Shown here: piece after piece, positions 10,411-23,200 of the stretch | Position numbering within the stretch: the first letter of the stretch is position 1 | Layout of the letters: each line of letters starts with the position of its first letter | Assembly: GCA_022578965.1 (NCBI GenBank) | Contig: MU400523.1 | Span: 434,001 to 498,000, forward strand | DNA length: 64,000 nt | From: Xylaria sp. FL1777 | Taxonomy: Eukaryota > Ascomycota > Sordariomycetes > Xylariales > Xylariaceae | Direction of reading: 5' to 3' | Translations under genes and position numbers: made by a program | Notes under the pieces: model-generated | Told to the model about the DNA's origin: nothing | Databases searched by the model: none | What the model saw: the letters and a program-made list of their open reading frames with translations, nothing else

Positions 10411-12949
10411 TACCTAGTATGGCGCCCTACGGTATGGAGTCTTAGTATGGAGTATGTCCCACGTTGTTGCCGCGCGGACGAATTTTGCACCGAACACCAC
10501 TCGAGTCGAAAAGGAGGGGTCTCATCCCTTCCTTCGTCCTGCCTTCAACTAACCCTCAGCTCTAACTCTCAGCCCTACTGAACACCATGGACTCTGCGTT
10601 CAGTGCTCCGTCGTCTGACTGAAGAAGCGCTATTTCGCCGTATCACGCACCAGACATCTTCAAGCTACCTCCTCCGAAATCTACTTGTCGACGCGAACCT
10701 TAGGCGACGGCATAACTTCTGCACTAAAGGGAGGCACAGGCCCAGTTCTCAATTCCTGCACTTCCTTTGTCTGCCGGCATCGATCACCTGGAGGCAGCGA
10801 AAACGCGAATCATAACCGATGCCTCAGATGTCGAGTTTCGACAATCCCCACAATCCCCGAGATGAATTTCTCAATATCCTTGCTGTTCTCAGGCCTTACC
10901 CATCGAACCCAGTAACATCAAAATTTTGGAAGTAGACGCTTCCTAACCCGAGATCCAGACGATTTTTGTCCAAGGTAGCATGTAATCGAGCACTACCTTA
11001 TGCGCAGCTTGTCTTCTGCGCACGAAGTAAAATAATGAAGACCTGCCAAGGGAGTCAATTACGCTAATGGTAGAGGCATGGAGCGCCGCTTCAAAATATA
11101 CCCCACACGAAATTCCGGCAAATTCATCGTTGAGTCTCCATCTATCAGGTATTATGCAGAAGACAAGAATATAATTCTATCATCTATGTTCTTCGTGTGG
11201 ACAGGGGGACTCGTTAGCGCTAGTTAACTATTGTCCTCCGCCATATCTATGGAGACCGCCTGAAGGCCACTGGCCATGGCACATGACGCGAATATACCAC
11301 TGGGAAGCTGCAATTTCCCAGGAGGTTCAAGACAATGCTGGAGACTTTCAACAGCGGATCGATGAGGCGTTCCACAAAAAGGGATGAATCTCCAGACCCG
11401 GCATTTTGCGGTTACGATAAAGCCGACTATTCCTCCCCTAAGATATTGGCATCTGCTGATTACTTTCCTGTGAATGGGGACTTCAATAGAGATCTCTTCT
11501 ATAGTGGCCAAAGCGTTTCCCCCAATGCCTCGGCTATACTCGCGTATTAAGACATTCAGCCGGAACAGAAGCCATTACACCCGAAGAAACAATTCGTGGA
11601 CTGGGAGCTAAGCGTCCCTCTTTTGAACGAAATACGGAAAAGAAAGGGAGCTGAAGCAACACCCTAACGCTAGCCAGAACCGACCGACTATTCGGAAAAT
11701 AAGTAAGAGAAACCAATAACCTCTACATTGACCTTAGGGAAATATACCGTGTCTTAGACTAAGAAGTTGCGGTTTAGGATATCGCATCCTATAGATCATA
11801 CCGTTGATGATCGCACAAGGGGATGTCCGGAAGAGATACGACGCACCTAGAGCCTTTCCGCAACACTGTTGCGAGACAAAAATTGACCGAATCTTTGTAC
11901 AAACTCCATGAGAAAGCCTAGATCGAAAGAGCCGCTTCAGCAAGCATTCACCTTACAATGCCTACGTGATAATGGGGCGAGTCTTTTTATACTTATGAAA
12001 GGATGTAGGTGCTGGGCTCAACAACGCGCCGACGCTTTCTGGAGAGCTTTTGTCACTAACGGTGGGCCAGGTTGTTTTGACGGAGTTCAAGAACTTCTAC
12101 TTACGTGGTTTCCTCAGATCATTGTGCAGTGATACAAACTTCTTTCATAGGAAGAAACCTGGGATGCTGAGATACGTCCTTTTCACCGGCTTTCATTGGG
12201 GGAGCCAGGAATAACCCCGCTCAAGACCGGGGCGTGTCCTTGGCGTGAACTTCCGCCATGGCCTGGCAAACACCACTTCGCATGCGGTCACCGGGCACGA
12301 TGCCACCTTATCTAATCTCGCCCGTCAACACCGCAACAGACTGGACCAGTGACCACGGTTTCAACCAACCAGTCTCCTACACTACAACAACTTCCTTAGG
12401 ACAATACACTTATACAGCCAGCCCTGTTACTACAGAGACTTATTAGTATAAAGTATGAATTAGAGTCGGAAACATGAAGCTGCTGTATAGTGTTGAACCC
12501 ACGTCGAAGCCGAACCATCGCCGCGTTAGACCCGAGTCGAATTTACCATCTTGAGCAGTTGAAGGTATCCGGGCCACTTAGGGACAAAGTCAGTGCCTAG
12601 GCTTTTGCTATATTTCCTTTACCACCTCTGTCGACACTGGAACTCGGGTCAAGTACCTTCCCGTGAAGCTAGACGATGCGACCCCACCAATCCCGCTGAC
12701 GTAGCTACCTACGGGAGCGAATCACTATGGGGTTGGTTTGGGGTTATAGTGAAAGTGTACCCGGCACACCTGCTCGTAACCCCGCCTACGCCCCACCTGC
12801 CACCACCTGCGGCCCGTCCCTCGTCCAAAAACGACCATCCCGTATGCTTCCTTTCACCTTCCCACGACCCTGCCGCCCTAACACACCTAGGTGATAATAG
12901 AATCAGCTCTAACAGACTGCTATTTCTTCCTTATCAGTCAATCTACGAA
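10411..12949. other. Decayed accessory region upstream of the kinase-like gene
   Basis: Several stretches look formerly coding but carry many stops. Around 10587-10946 a frame starting MDSAFSAPSS is broken early. Between about 11310 and 11720, pieces such as GDFQQRIDEAF and ITPEETIRGLGAKRPSFERN can be read only with interruptions. I do not recognise the parent family and see no intact gene. Confidence 0.4.
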
Positions 12950-14443
12950 ATGGAAATAGCCAATTTACTTTCTATCATTGTTCTGAACCCCGAATTTCGC
13001 AGCGTCTTACGCCTCCTAGCCAACAATACTTTGGACAATCTCTGTTTCCAGTCTCCTGTGTCCGACACCATCCACGCCTCCCAGGCGCGCATTAAGCACC
13101 TCGAGCTCCCTTTGATTCGAAAACAGTGGAAAGAGCTGCAGGGGGTGCTAAGAGTTCTGCTGTTTACTACGTGGATCTCCCCTACACCTGACGTGCTTTG
13201 CCACTTGCTTCTTCAGCTCGGGCACGTGTACGTGAGAACCAAACTTTGCCACGAGCTTCTTTCCCTGCCCTCTACTAGTGAGACGCCTCGCGAGTGTGAT
13301 AGGTCCGCTAGACGTCTATCTGTTTGGCTGGATATTCCTGCTGGTTCGGAATATGCAAAGACCAAGCTTTATCGGTGGGCCGGTGGACTGCCCAGTTCAG
13401 CGTGAGCCTAGCCTACCTTCTAGCTTGTATAGTCGCTTTACAATTTAACAAATGGTTGATACAGGGACTTGACGAGTCTCGGCGACCATTATCTAGCCCA
13501 GCTTATGCCGACCCATATTCACGCCTACCAAGGATTTCCCGCGTCCATCTACAAGATTTGCAACAACAACAACAGAGTGGAGGGTAGTTATGGGTCCGTA
13601 ACGGAGGTTCAGTCGATACTCACTGGCCGTCATTTCGCCCTAAAGACGTTTCGCGATGTATTTTTTGAGGAGGACTGGCAAGCGCACTGGGATGAGCTAG
13701 TCATACTTCAAGCCTGCAATCACCCAAATCTCCTTCACATCGTCGACGCATTCAAAACTGGGGATACAGAACTGCACTTCGTCACCGAACCGTGGGCGCC
13801 CTATACCCTTTTCTCGTTCCTTTACTCATTCGATCAAGAGCGTGAGAAAAGGTGCAGTTGGTTCGAGCCGAACAGGGCGCAGTCCACCATTGTCATATTC
13901 CGTCTGATGTACGGCTTGGCCGATGGCCTCCAGTTTCTCCACAAAATGTCCATCAAGCATAAAGATATCAAGCCGTCGAATATCCTCCTCTACCGCGAGA
14001 ATTCGGTAGAGATACAGCCAATCTTAGCCGATGTAGGCAAGAGCAAGGTCTCACGTGAAGGCGCTACGACCCGGTACACCGACAGTTCATATATGTTCCT
14101 CGCGCCGGAACAGGTGGCAGGGGAGAAGAGTCCTCTGCAGGCCGATATCTGGCAGCTCGGTTGCTGCTTTGCCCTGTTGCTGGCGCTTGTGTGTGGCGGT
14201 AGGAACGCCACTCATTCGCTCCGGCACAGCATATTCGACCCTCCCGAGGAGACCCATTGCTGCTTTGGTATTGATCGCGACATTTTTCTAGCCAAGCTGG
14301 ACGATATCTGCGGTGGAGCACAGGATTTATCCGAAGTATTAGCAATTGTTAAGAGTATGTTAGCCAAGGAACCTGAAAACCGGTCCGACATTCATGCGAT
14401 CCGTGCAAAGCTCCGCGCACTCGTGGAAGGAGGTGATGAATAG
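12950..14443 (+). CDS. Protein kinase-like protein with an unknown N-terminal domain
   Basis: Two exons (12950-13401, 13465-14443) joined across a 63-bp GT/AG intron with a TTTAACAA branch-like site give 476 residues. Residues 1 to about 180 are helical and unrecognised. From about 187 a kinase fold is visible: glycine loop VEGSYGSV, Lys211 in HFALKTF, catalytic HKDIKPSN at 316-323 and the metal motif DVG at 340-342 in place of DFG, then APEQVAGEKSP. HxDxKxxN and the lysine are intact, so activity is possible; DVG and HKD (not HRD) are unusual. The fold resembles the STE or NEK-like fungal kinase groups used in accessory loci. Open sequence continues upstream of the chosen ATG to 12593, so the start is tentative. 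Confidence 0.7.
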
Positions 14444-16454
14444 TGACCCCCTTCCTTATTTATTTTGAGTCAAGGTATATTGTATAAGATGTGAGATAGG
14501 CTGCCTTTCACATGTGGAAACTTTATATAGAGAGGTGAATATATGAACTAGAATACCTATTTTTGGTAGTACGTGTTGTGCAACTGTCTATATGAAATGT
14601 CATTGTGGGCGTGACTGGATAGCGTGGTTACCGTATCAACCCCCGCCTGGTCCGGTAAACTTTAAACCAACTATTGCCCAACAATTTATTTTACACGGCA
14701 AGACTTGGTACGGTATTTCTTTGTGCTGCCTCGCCAGTGTTCCCTTTTGACGCAGTGATGGTTGATGTAGCTACTCAGCTAGCCGCAGCATGATTCGTCC
14801 TAATAAGTACAGATCTATCGTAAATCGTAACAAAATATTTGGAGTCCTACTCTGGCTGTTTTCTTTACGCCTCTTTGATCTTGTCCTCGCGAAACACACA
14901 TTCGTTATGCGATTACCGGATCGCGCTTCATGGAGTCAAAGTATCCTGGAACACTATTGTGTTCAGCTAAGTTACGCGACCTCCCTTTACGAGAGACTCG
15001 AGGGCTTGTTTCACGTATAGGTTTATTCTAACCCCCTTCTCACGCAGCAATTCGATCGTCTCCGGCTGCTGAGACATCTGCTAGAGCCTCGGCTTCTTCT
15101 CCCGTTAATGATAATCTCGAAGCTATTCATGAGATGTACGTCAAGGGAAAACAGTCGTGCACGAGACGGAGGTTATGATGGATCGGAAATCTGCAGAATG
15201 CCTCTGCTATGTATGCACTTGCAGAAGTCTTTCAACAAGCTGGCAAATGTGCCGTTCTTTTCCTGGTGCCGGGTACTCGCCCTTCTCGTGCTGGGCCTTT
15301 TCCATCTGCGAAGCTGGAGAAATGTTGTTTCCGGTTGGTCACTCCCTAGTCTCTACCACATCATAATGAGTTGGTATGATCTGGACACAGTACTTTCGCG
15401 CTGGTTTTCAAACTTATTCATTGGGCGATGTTTTCAGGCGCCAATTTGCAGAGTTCCTGGGTTGCCAGGCTCTCACTCAGACACACTTCGACATCGTGAT
15501 CGAGGCAAGTACGGTACTTACTTAGATAGAAAGGGGGTATGGCGAAACTTGTCCTTGAGAAACATTCAGAGGCCCCCTTGAATCAAAAAGTTTCATATAT
15601 TGCCTCTGATCCAGGCGCATGGGGAAATTCATTGTGTCGTCGCTCTGGGGGGGCACAACCTCCTCTCTTGCAATATCGAAGAAAAGGGGTCGTCTTGGCG
15701 CAACAGCCTCCGGTCGCTCATTAAGGGGCTACTAGAACAATGACTGGCGTAGACCAACCCAGTCGTCTAGAACGTGGCTTCTTCTTGCGACACCAGCTGT
15801 CGCTAAAACCTCCGTTTGGGCTTCTCCTTGATCGCTATCTACATACTAGCTATGAACAGGCTCTGTAATGAGTCTGGAAAGACTGATTTTACATAACTCT
15901 CCCGGTGATTCAAAAAAAAAAAAAAGGAAAAAGGAATTGGTTAGTTAGTACATGTACCTATTAAAATACGTAGCGTATACTCAACTATACCAGATTGGTT
16001 GTGGCCATGCCTAACTAATTGAGGTTAAACCCCGGCTAACGTAGGGGATTTTCATCTAGATACAACGTAGGCAGGCCAAAGAGCCCGGGCTGTATGTAGC
16101 TGTAGCCGGGCTGGTAGTCGACACCCTCCGGTGCACCCTCCATTCACCCTCCGGACACCCTCCGTTAGGCTATGGCCCCCTTTCAATTACACATCAAATC
16201 TGATTGCCGATGTTGGTCCTTATGGCTGCAGGTGGGTTGGCAATGCAGAAAACTACTAACATACGGCCGTAGAGAAATAGCTTACAAATACAAAGAGCTT
16301 TAGGGTTTAGTGCCAACGGTAGTAGAAGATAGCTTAGCTTTGTCTCTAGGTACGTTGTTAAATATGCGATGCCTCTCCATATGTCGTAGACAGACAACAG
16401 CTTAACTAACACCCACACACGTCATTTCGTCATACGCGCCCGCGGTCCATATCG
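14444..16454. other. Non-coding and decayed DNA between the kinase-like and AKR genes
   Basis: Remnants between about 15040 and 15720 read as protein only with stops (for example SAMYALAEVFQQAGKCAVLFL near 15205, then RRQFAEFLGCQALTQTHFDI near 15440). I do not recognise them. A 14-base A run lies near 15911-15924. The right end holds four CACCCTCC boxes before the AKR gene. Confidence 0.4.
16122..16163 (+). promoter_or_regulatory. Four phased CACCCTCC boxes upstream of the AKR gene
   Basis: CACCCTCC occurs at 16122, 16134, 16145 and 16156, so start-to-start spacings are 12, 11 and 11 bp, close to one DNA turn. The array ends about 290 bp before the AKR start codon. It could be a cluster of zinc-finger binding sites or a simple minisatellite. 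Confidence 0.5.
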
Positions 16455-17692
16455 ATGGCGCCTCAAATAATTTTCGGAACTGCCGGGTTCGGACTCGACG
16501 GGACGGCCTTCCAGGACGTAGGCTCGGTCGAGCACCTCCTGCGAACGCTCAAGGATCTCGGCGTCTCGCGTCTCGACACGGGGGCCCGCTACCCGCCTCC
16601 CCACCCTGGGCGATCGGAACACCTACTGGGAGAGGCGGGAGAGCTTAGCCGTGACTTCGTCATTGACACGAAGGTGTTTACGGACACGACGAAGGATGGG
16701 AGCGGTGATCTGACGCTCGAGGCCATCTCGAAATCCGCCGACGGCAGCTTGCAGCGCCTTCAGCGGCCCGATGGAGTAAGTGCCATGCCATGCCATGCCA
16801 TGCTGCGCGGAGATCTCTGATAATACGCCGTAACGTATCGCGCCATGCCAGCCGCTCATGCATGCCTCCGACAGGTCAATGTGCTGTATATACACCGAGC
16901 GGATCCCGCCACGCCCCTCGAGGAGCAGATCCGAGGGTTCGCGGAGCAGATAGCGAAAGGCCATTGCAAGACCGTGAGTCCCACCCATACGGGAGCCCGG
17001 AATCCCGCCCCTCTTTGCGCCGCACCTAGCTGAATGAGGGTTTGCGGTGTAGTGGGGAGTGTCGAATGTGCCGCCAGAGATGCTGGAAAAGATGCTCCAG
17101 CTCTGCGAGCGCAATGCCTGGCCGAAGCCGAGCTACTACCAGGGCACCTACAACGTGATCTCGCGCGGCATGGAAACGAGGCTCTTGCCGATACTGCAAG
17201 CCCACAACGTCAAGTTCGTTGCGTTCTGGTGAGTACGGGCGTTTCTCGCGATACATGTATATGCATATACAGTCATGCGTAGTATAGCTTTCGTTGACAG
17301 ATCGTGTGTGCACCAATAGGGCGGTGGCCGCGGGTTTCTTGACGGGGAACTTCGTCAATGGACTGCATGCGGGCACGCGCATGGCGGACGACAACCCCAT
17401 CGGCAAACACCTCCAGCGCCTGTACGGGAGCCAGGACGTGCTGGACGCGGTCAAGAAGTTCGACTCGGAGACCAGAGCTCTGGGTCTGACGCCCCTGGAA
17501 GTGGCGGTTCGCTGGATCTTCCATCATTCTAAACTGACGGACGACGATTGCGTGCTGCTTGGGGCGAGCAAGGTCGAGCAGATCGTGGAAACTGTGGGCC
17601 TCGTTCGAAAGGGGCGTTTGCCAGACAATGCGCTTCCCCTCGTAGAAGCACTTTGGGACGGTGTTAAGGCGACTAGGGGTGAGGTCATTTGA
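16455..17692 (+). CDS. Aldo-keto reductase, AKR7 (aflatoxin aldehyde reductase)-like
   Basis: Four exons (16455-16775, 16875-16973, 17053-17228, 17320-17692) give 322 residues, typical of this family. The second junction restores WGVSNVPPEMLEKM and the third restores FWAVAAGFLTGNF, both family signatures. The enzyme is expected to reduce aldehydes or ketones with NADPH in the cytosol. Visible catalytic positions are Asp in RLDTGARY, Tyr within that block, Lys in FVIDTKV and His in VLYIHRAD. The Tyr lies in ARYPPP, so its register should be checked. The first intron contains four tandem CCATG units. It lies 2.5 kb beyond the PKS 3' end across one unrelated-looking gene, so a tailoring role is possible. 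Confidence 0.88.
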
Positions 17693-18318
17693 TTGCTAGC
17701 TCGATTCCCTTGTCTCTACATTTATCCTTGTCAGCTACGAATTATCAAAAAATGACGGTGATGTGAAGAGCTCTGTGTATAGATGCGACAGGATATAGAG
17801 TGCGAGGGAAATATAGCGAGAGGACACTAGGGACAACCATCATGTTTCCATGATGTCAAACAAACCCCTATTAGCTAACGTGCGCGCGACGTTAGTGTAC
17901 TGCTTTCCCTTGCACTTATTTTGTATTAAACGTAGTCCTCGATTGCCACTGTACATTGCTTCATCTCAACGCCATAAAAGAATCATGTTGGGCAAAAGTT
18001 TTGATATTTCAAAGAAGCGGGACGCCGCGAGCCGTAAATGGAGTGAAAAAAGAAAAGCAGGAATTGGGTATCATGATGACAAAAATAGGAAACACTTGAG
18101 ATGATGACACGGTTCCTCATGCTCGGCCTCCTCACAAAAGGAAAAAAAAAAAAATAGGAATGAATAAATGAAAGATCCGATCGTGTAATATGCACAGTCC
18201 AGCCCCCAAGATAAAAGCACCTTTCCATCCAGGACGCCACATTGATTATGCCTAGGTAACGATGATTCCCGCCTTATGTACCGGACCGTTTTCTCCACCC
18301 CTTTTCATTGCACGAATG
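17693..18318. other. Intergenic region between convergent genes
   Basis: A shared 3' flank of the AKR gene and the minus-strand membrane protein. No gene is supported. It holds an A-rich run near 18140-18155. Confidence 0.5.
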
Positions 18319-19217
18319 CTAGTACATGGGACCGGCATGTTTCGACTCAAATTTTTGCCCGTATAGCGCCGCCGGTGGCGGGGTACTTATATACGGCGGC
18401 GGCGGCGGCGGCGGCGGCGGAGCGTAGCCGGTGTTCGGATTGGGACCAGACCTGACGCTTGGACTCGGGCTTAGCGTGATCATTGGAATGGAGTCAGGCT
18501 GTGTGGAGGCCTGGTAATTCGGATTGTGTCCCGGGGACTTGAATATGTCGCTCGGCTGCTCGTACGGCGCGTACGTCGTGCCCTGGCTTGCGGGGACGCC
18601 GTACGGATGAGAAGGGGTATGAGGGTTCGTAGCTGGCGCGCTGGCAGAAGGGGTGGGAGATGAAGCGGACACTCCGATAGCAGCGGGAGTCCGTCTGCTC
18701 CTGATCTTCTCGTAAGGCCCGACTCCTGCGGCGCGGTTCTGCTTCCGGTCCGAACCACACCATCCTTGTCTCTCGAAGACCCAGATCCAGGCCCTTAGAC
18801 CTATTGCAACACTACAGGCTTGCCAAACGACGTGACCTGTGCGGAAGGGTTGACCGTCCCTTCTTCTATTTTCTTTTTCTAGATCAGATAAATCGCGTCA
18901 GTAACTCGAATATCCGTCATCACGAAGTTATAAGCGAGAGCTTGTTTGATCGCGACTTGTTTTATTGGTGTTATATGGAGGGTTTGGATTGACCTACCGC
19001 GTGTCCAGTAATAGATCAAGGATGACCAGAACACCAGGAATAATACGGTAAAGTAGACAACGAGGAAGACGACGTACCACGGGAGCCCGCCACCCCCGTT
19101 GTTATCATCATTGGTCTCTCTATATTCAATGTGATGGTACTCGGTGCCGTCCTGTGAACCTTGACTCCTCTGCCCGCTCTCAGCGATGCGGGCAATTAGT
19201 CCGAGTATAGGACTCAT
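18319..19217 (-). CDS. Single-pass membrane protein with proline-rich C-terminus
   Basis: Two exons (19217-18998 and 18836-18319) joined over a 161-bp GT/AG intron give 245 residues. The junction reads YYWTRG/HVVWQAC. One clear membrane segment spans roughly residues 46-70 (LPWYVVFLVVYFTVLFLVFW). It is followed by a basic and aromatic juxtamembrane region, then a long Ser/Pro/Thr-rich tail with a run of nine prolines encoded by a CGG-type microsatellite at about 18393-18420, ending HAGPMY. The family is not recognised. Short N-terminus, one helix and a disordered tail are common among uncharacterised fungal plasma-membrane or vacuolar proteins. The proline run may be length-variable between strains. 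Confidence 0.72.
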
Positions 19218-20214
19218 AGTGCGTTATTCCCAGTTTCAGTGTTGTGAAAACGCAGTCTGACAGTCGGCCGCTTCTTGTCGTCAATAGCAGATAATACTCT
19301 CGGGCTTACACTGCTTTGATAAATTCAACCATTTGAATGATAGTAGAGAAATAGAGAAGAAGAAAGCAAGAAACGCATACGAAACAGGAAAAGGCGAGGC
19401 TTTCATTTCGACGGGGTATTTTTCGACAGGCATGCGATAGAGAGATCGATTTGTTTTCGTCTATTAATATCTCTGCTGATGCGCTCTGTCCCCTGCCCCA
19501 CTGCAGTATGACTTCTTCTTACATACTTACCTTAGTATACCTACCTACCAGCGGTATACACTGCCAGCGGCATGGCATCCTTGGCTTTTCAGCCCACACG
19601 GATTAGAGCCAATCACATCGGGTTGTCTCAGCCCTGTCAGGCCTAGTGTACCAGCTCAGCAGGGTTACGCAAAGCTAGAGCTGAACTCGGTTACGCGATG
19701 AATGTCTACGTTTGGAATACTCGCCTATCATTTCCTCTATGTAGGTAGTATCGAGATACTGTATCTAGCACATAATCGACTGGATGAGACCAAACGTTGA
19801 ACCATCTTCCAATTACTGTTCCTTTCAAGTAATACCTAAGGTTTTAAGCTTATTTACACTACTTAGCTGCATATACTAAGTGCCGCTAGAGACTGTCGCC
19901 TAGGATGAGCAGTCCTGCTCTTCGAAATTTCCCTACCCGGTAATTTAATTGGATATGACGATCGATTAAAATCTTACCAATCATAGCGTAGAAACTACAC
20001 TATCTAGTCTAGGCAGGTTGTATGTATTCTTTTTCTTCCAAATCCAACTCCCAGCCTACGGTAATGCATATACACTACGTACCTCATTGCATAGCGCCAA
20101 ATGTTTCTCTATCTAGTCTAGCATCGCCATGACTTCTTCTCAAGTGAAGTAAACAGAATTCTCCGAAAGGCGCCCGTCTCCAACTACCCTTGTTCTATCG
20201 CCAAGACTCTTTGA
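19218..20214. other. Intergenic region, 1 kb
   Basis: Contains the promoter of the minus-strand membrane protein and the 3' flank of the PKS. TACCTACCTACC occurs near 19539-19551. No gene is supported. Confidence 0.5.
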
Positions 20215-23200
20215 TTAACCAGGCGGGGCGAATCCTTTCCCCAGCATCTTCCCAACTTCAGCGACTGCCGACGTTTTCATAATACTAAAGTGATCCCCTT
20301 CGACTACGCAGCACTGTATGCTCGTCTCTGGTAATAGCATATCCCAACCATGCGGTCCATAATCTCTCCTCGGCTTTAAAACCCAGCTGCTCGCCGCATT
20401 ACCACTGCTAAAGGAACCATCGGCTAGCCCGGCCTCTTGTCCCATTGTTTCTAGCACCCCGTTCTTCGCCCATAGCAACGTAGCGCGTAATCCGAACTTA
20501 GGCAGCGGTAACGGGCGGTACCTTTCCAGCATCTGCATGGAGCCAACGAAGTGCGCCTGCATGGTATCTTCGTCGCCTCTCCGGATATGTGACGGCGTCT
20601 TGAGACCGCTGTGGCTATTGCCGTGAACAAGCGTGGCAATATCCATTATCTCCCGCGCTGTCTCGAAACCATGCACGACTCGCCCCGTACCGTCCTGCTC
20701 TTCTAGAACCCGGGGGTAGGGAGGGTCGATGAGGAAGAGGCTCGACACGTCTTGCAGCTGCGACGCCGCTTCGAATGCGAGAACTCCCCCAATTGACCAA
20801 CCGCCTAGATGGTAGGGCCCGTGGGGTTGCACCGCGCGGATCGTGCGTATGTATGAGCCCACAACATCATTAAGTGAAACGTTACCAAACTCGGCCGCAT
20901 TATTGCCTGCAAATGGGCTGTCAAATCCGTATATTGTATCTAAACCTGTTACGCCGAAGTCAACTGCTGCGAGCCACGTGTAGCTGCTCGCGCGACCGGC
21001 CCCATCGGGAAATAGAAAAAGAACAGTCCTCTCCGCGGCGCTTGGGCTCGAGCGCCAGAGGAGGTTGGCTTTGGCTACGAGTTCGCTCGCGGTGTTGCTA
21101 TTTTGTTGAGCCGATTGCCCGCCATCACTAGGGATTTCTTCAGCATCACTGGTCATGGGCGTGTTCGCCGCTGTTTCATCTTCTGTACTCGGAGTGCCGA
21201 GGCCGTAGTATTCCGCCAAATTATCGCGTAGGTCCCCGGATGTCACGGAGCTGAGGAAAAGACTCGATGGAACCTCTAATCCTAAAACATCTTTCACCCT
21301 CGCGGCGATACTTAGGGACAGCAAGCTATCGACACCTATGTCAGCGAGGAGGGCATGGTCTACTAGCTCAGCTGGTTCAACGCCCACTTCTTGCGCGATG
21401 ACGTCGAAAACGACCGCGATTTCGGAGAGTTGGGTATAGTCGTCTTTCACGTCATTTTCCCGGGAAGTTTGCTCAATTCCTACCCGTATCTGAGGAGGCA
21501 CTATCTGAGTGCTGAGATCGGACTTGTTTAGTCCTCTTGTGCTGAGATCAGGAGCTTCTTCGCCATTCCAATTGTTCTGCTTTTTCAGGGGGAGGAAATG
21601 CTCGAGTTGGAAGCGTTTAATACGCCGGAACATTATATCCTGAATTAACGCAATCACATGACCGTCCTCAATGACATAGACGTCTCCGATCATGACGGTA
21701 GAAGCTTTGGGGTCTTCCTTCATACGTACGTAGGTTAGGTATGTCTTAGTAGGAGACAGTTTAGTCACAGCAATCCTCATGCTCTTCCAACCATGAGAGA
21801 TGTACACTGTATCGGCAGGTGTCAGCTCGGTTCCGTTCAGTACGAACCCGGAGATGTGGGCAAGACTGTCGATCCAGCATGGATGGTAGACGAAGAGGTC
21901 GCTTGCATCAGCCGCAAAGCGCACTTTGGCTGATGCTTCTTGCATTTTGCTGTCCAAGTATACCTCCTTCATACCCCTGTACGGTTCATCATAATCCACA
22001 AACGTGCTAAACAGCTTATATACCATTGGGCCTAGGATCCTGTGCGTTGGTCCAGTGAGCGAAGACGAGGTTAGGTATTCGATCCGGTCTTGAACTAGAC
22101 TGGCACACTGCCGCCAGTCAGACTGCCACGCTTTTCCGTCACCAAAGACGATTACGCATTTCGCATGGTCTTTCCTGTTAGAGCCTAGTTGTGAGCTGAA
22201 AAGAATTCGCACGGTGTCTGATCCTTTCGTCTGCCTTGCGTTGACGAGCACCAGTCGTTTGGAATCTTCCTTCTCTGCAAGGAGCGGTCCGGAAACCTCC
22301 ATATCTCTGAGATCCATACACAACGTGTTCTGCGCATTGGGGTTCGCCAAGCTTTGAGTGTATCGTGCTGCTGTGCAAGCTAATTCCGCATAGAGTGCGC
22401 TGGAATAAAGTTTATTCCCGTTCACCTTGTGACCATGTATTGCATCACGTAGTCGAGGGTCGGAGACCTCGCTCTTGAAGGTGATCGACACTTCTTCGGC
22501 ATTAATTAGCTGACTCTGGATTTGATAAAAGCTTGGTATATTAAGCGGTCGCCCAATGGATGCGTCTTTAGAACAAGCGCTGTCTCTTGCAACCCCCGAT
22601 CTTCCTTTGGTCACGGACCAGTCGCCCTCATATTGAATCCAGTAGTTCTGCAGATCAAACGCATAGCTGGGGAGTTCAAGCAGCCGAAGTGCCTTCTCGA
22701 ATGGCCTGTGATACTGTCTCCAGTTGATAGTCATACCGGATTTATATGCTGCTGCCACAGCACCAGCGAAAACCTCCCAGTTACTTTTATTCCTCTTCAT
22801 GGAAGGCAGTAAGAAGTTGTTTTCTCCCACAGACTGGTCAAGATTGGCACGGATCAAGCTAAGACATGAGACGTCCGGCCCTACTTCAATCCAAACCCGG
22901 GGTCGGATAGTGGGCACATTGGGATTATGCCTGAGTGCGTTCACGGCTTGAGAGAACTTCACACATCCTCGTGTTTGCCGACGCAGGTAAGCCGCATCGA
23001 TTATACCCCGTTTGGTGACCAATGTTCCCAACGCCGTAGATGCTATTGGTATGCGGGGAGTCATGAAAGAGATTTTCTCGGCTTCTGCCTCATACTCATC
23101 AAGTATCGCATCCATTTGTGAAGAGTGAAATGCGAATGAGACTTTCAATACGCTCACTCTCACGCCCGAATCGATCAGCTGTTTTTGTAAGCTGTCGATA

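Noticed and set aside
12593..12949. Upstream extension of the kinase-like frame
   Set aside because: Open, but begins without an ATG until 12950 and is proline-rich and irregular; kept as alternative only.
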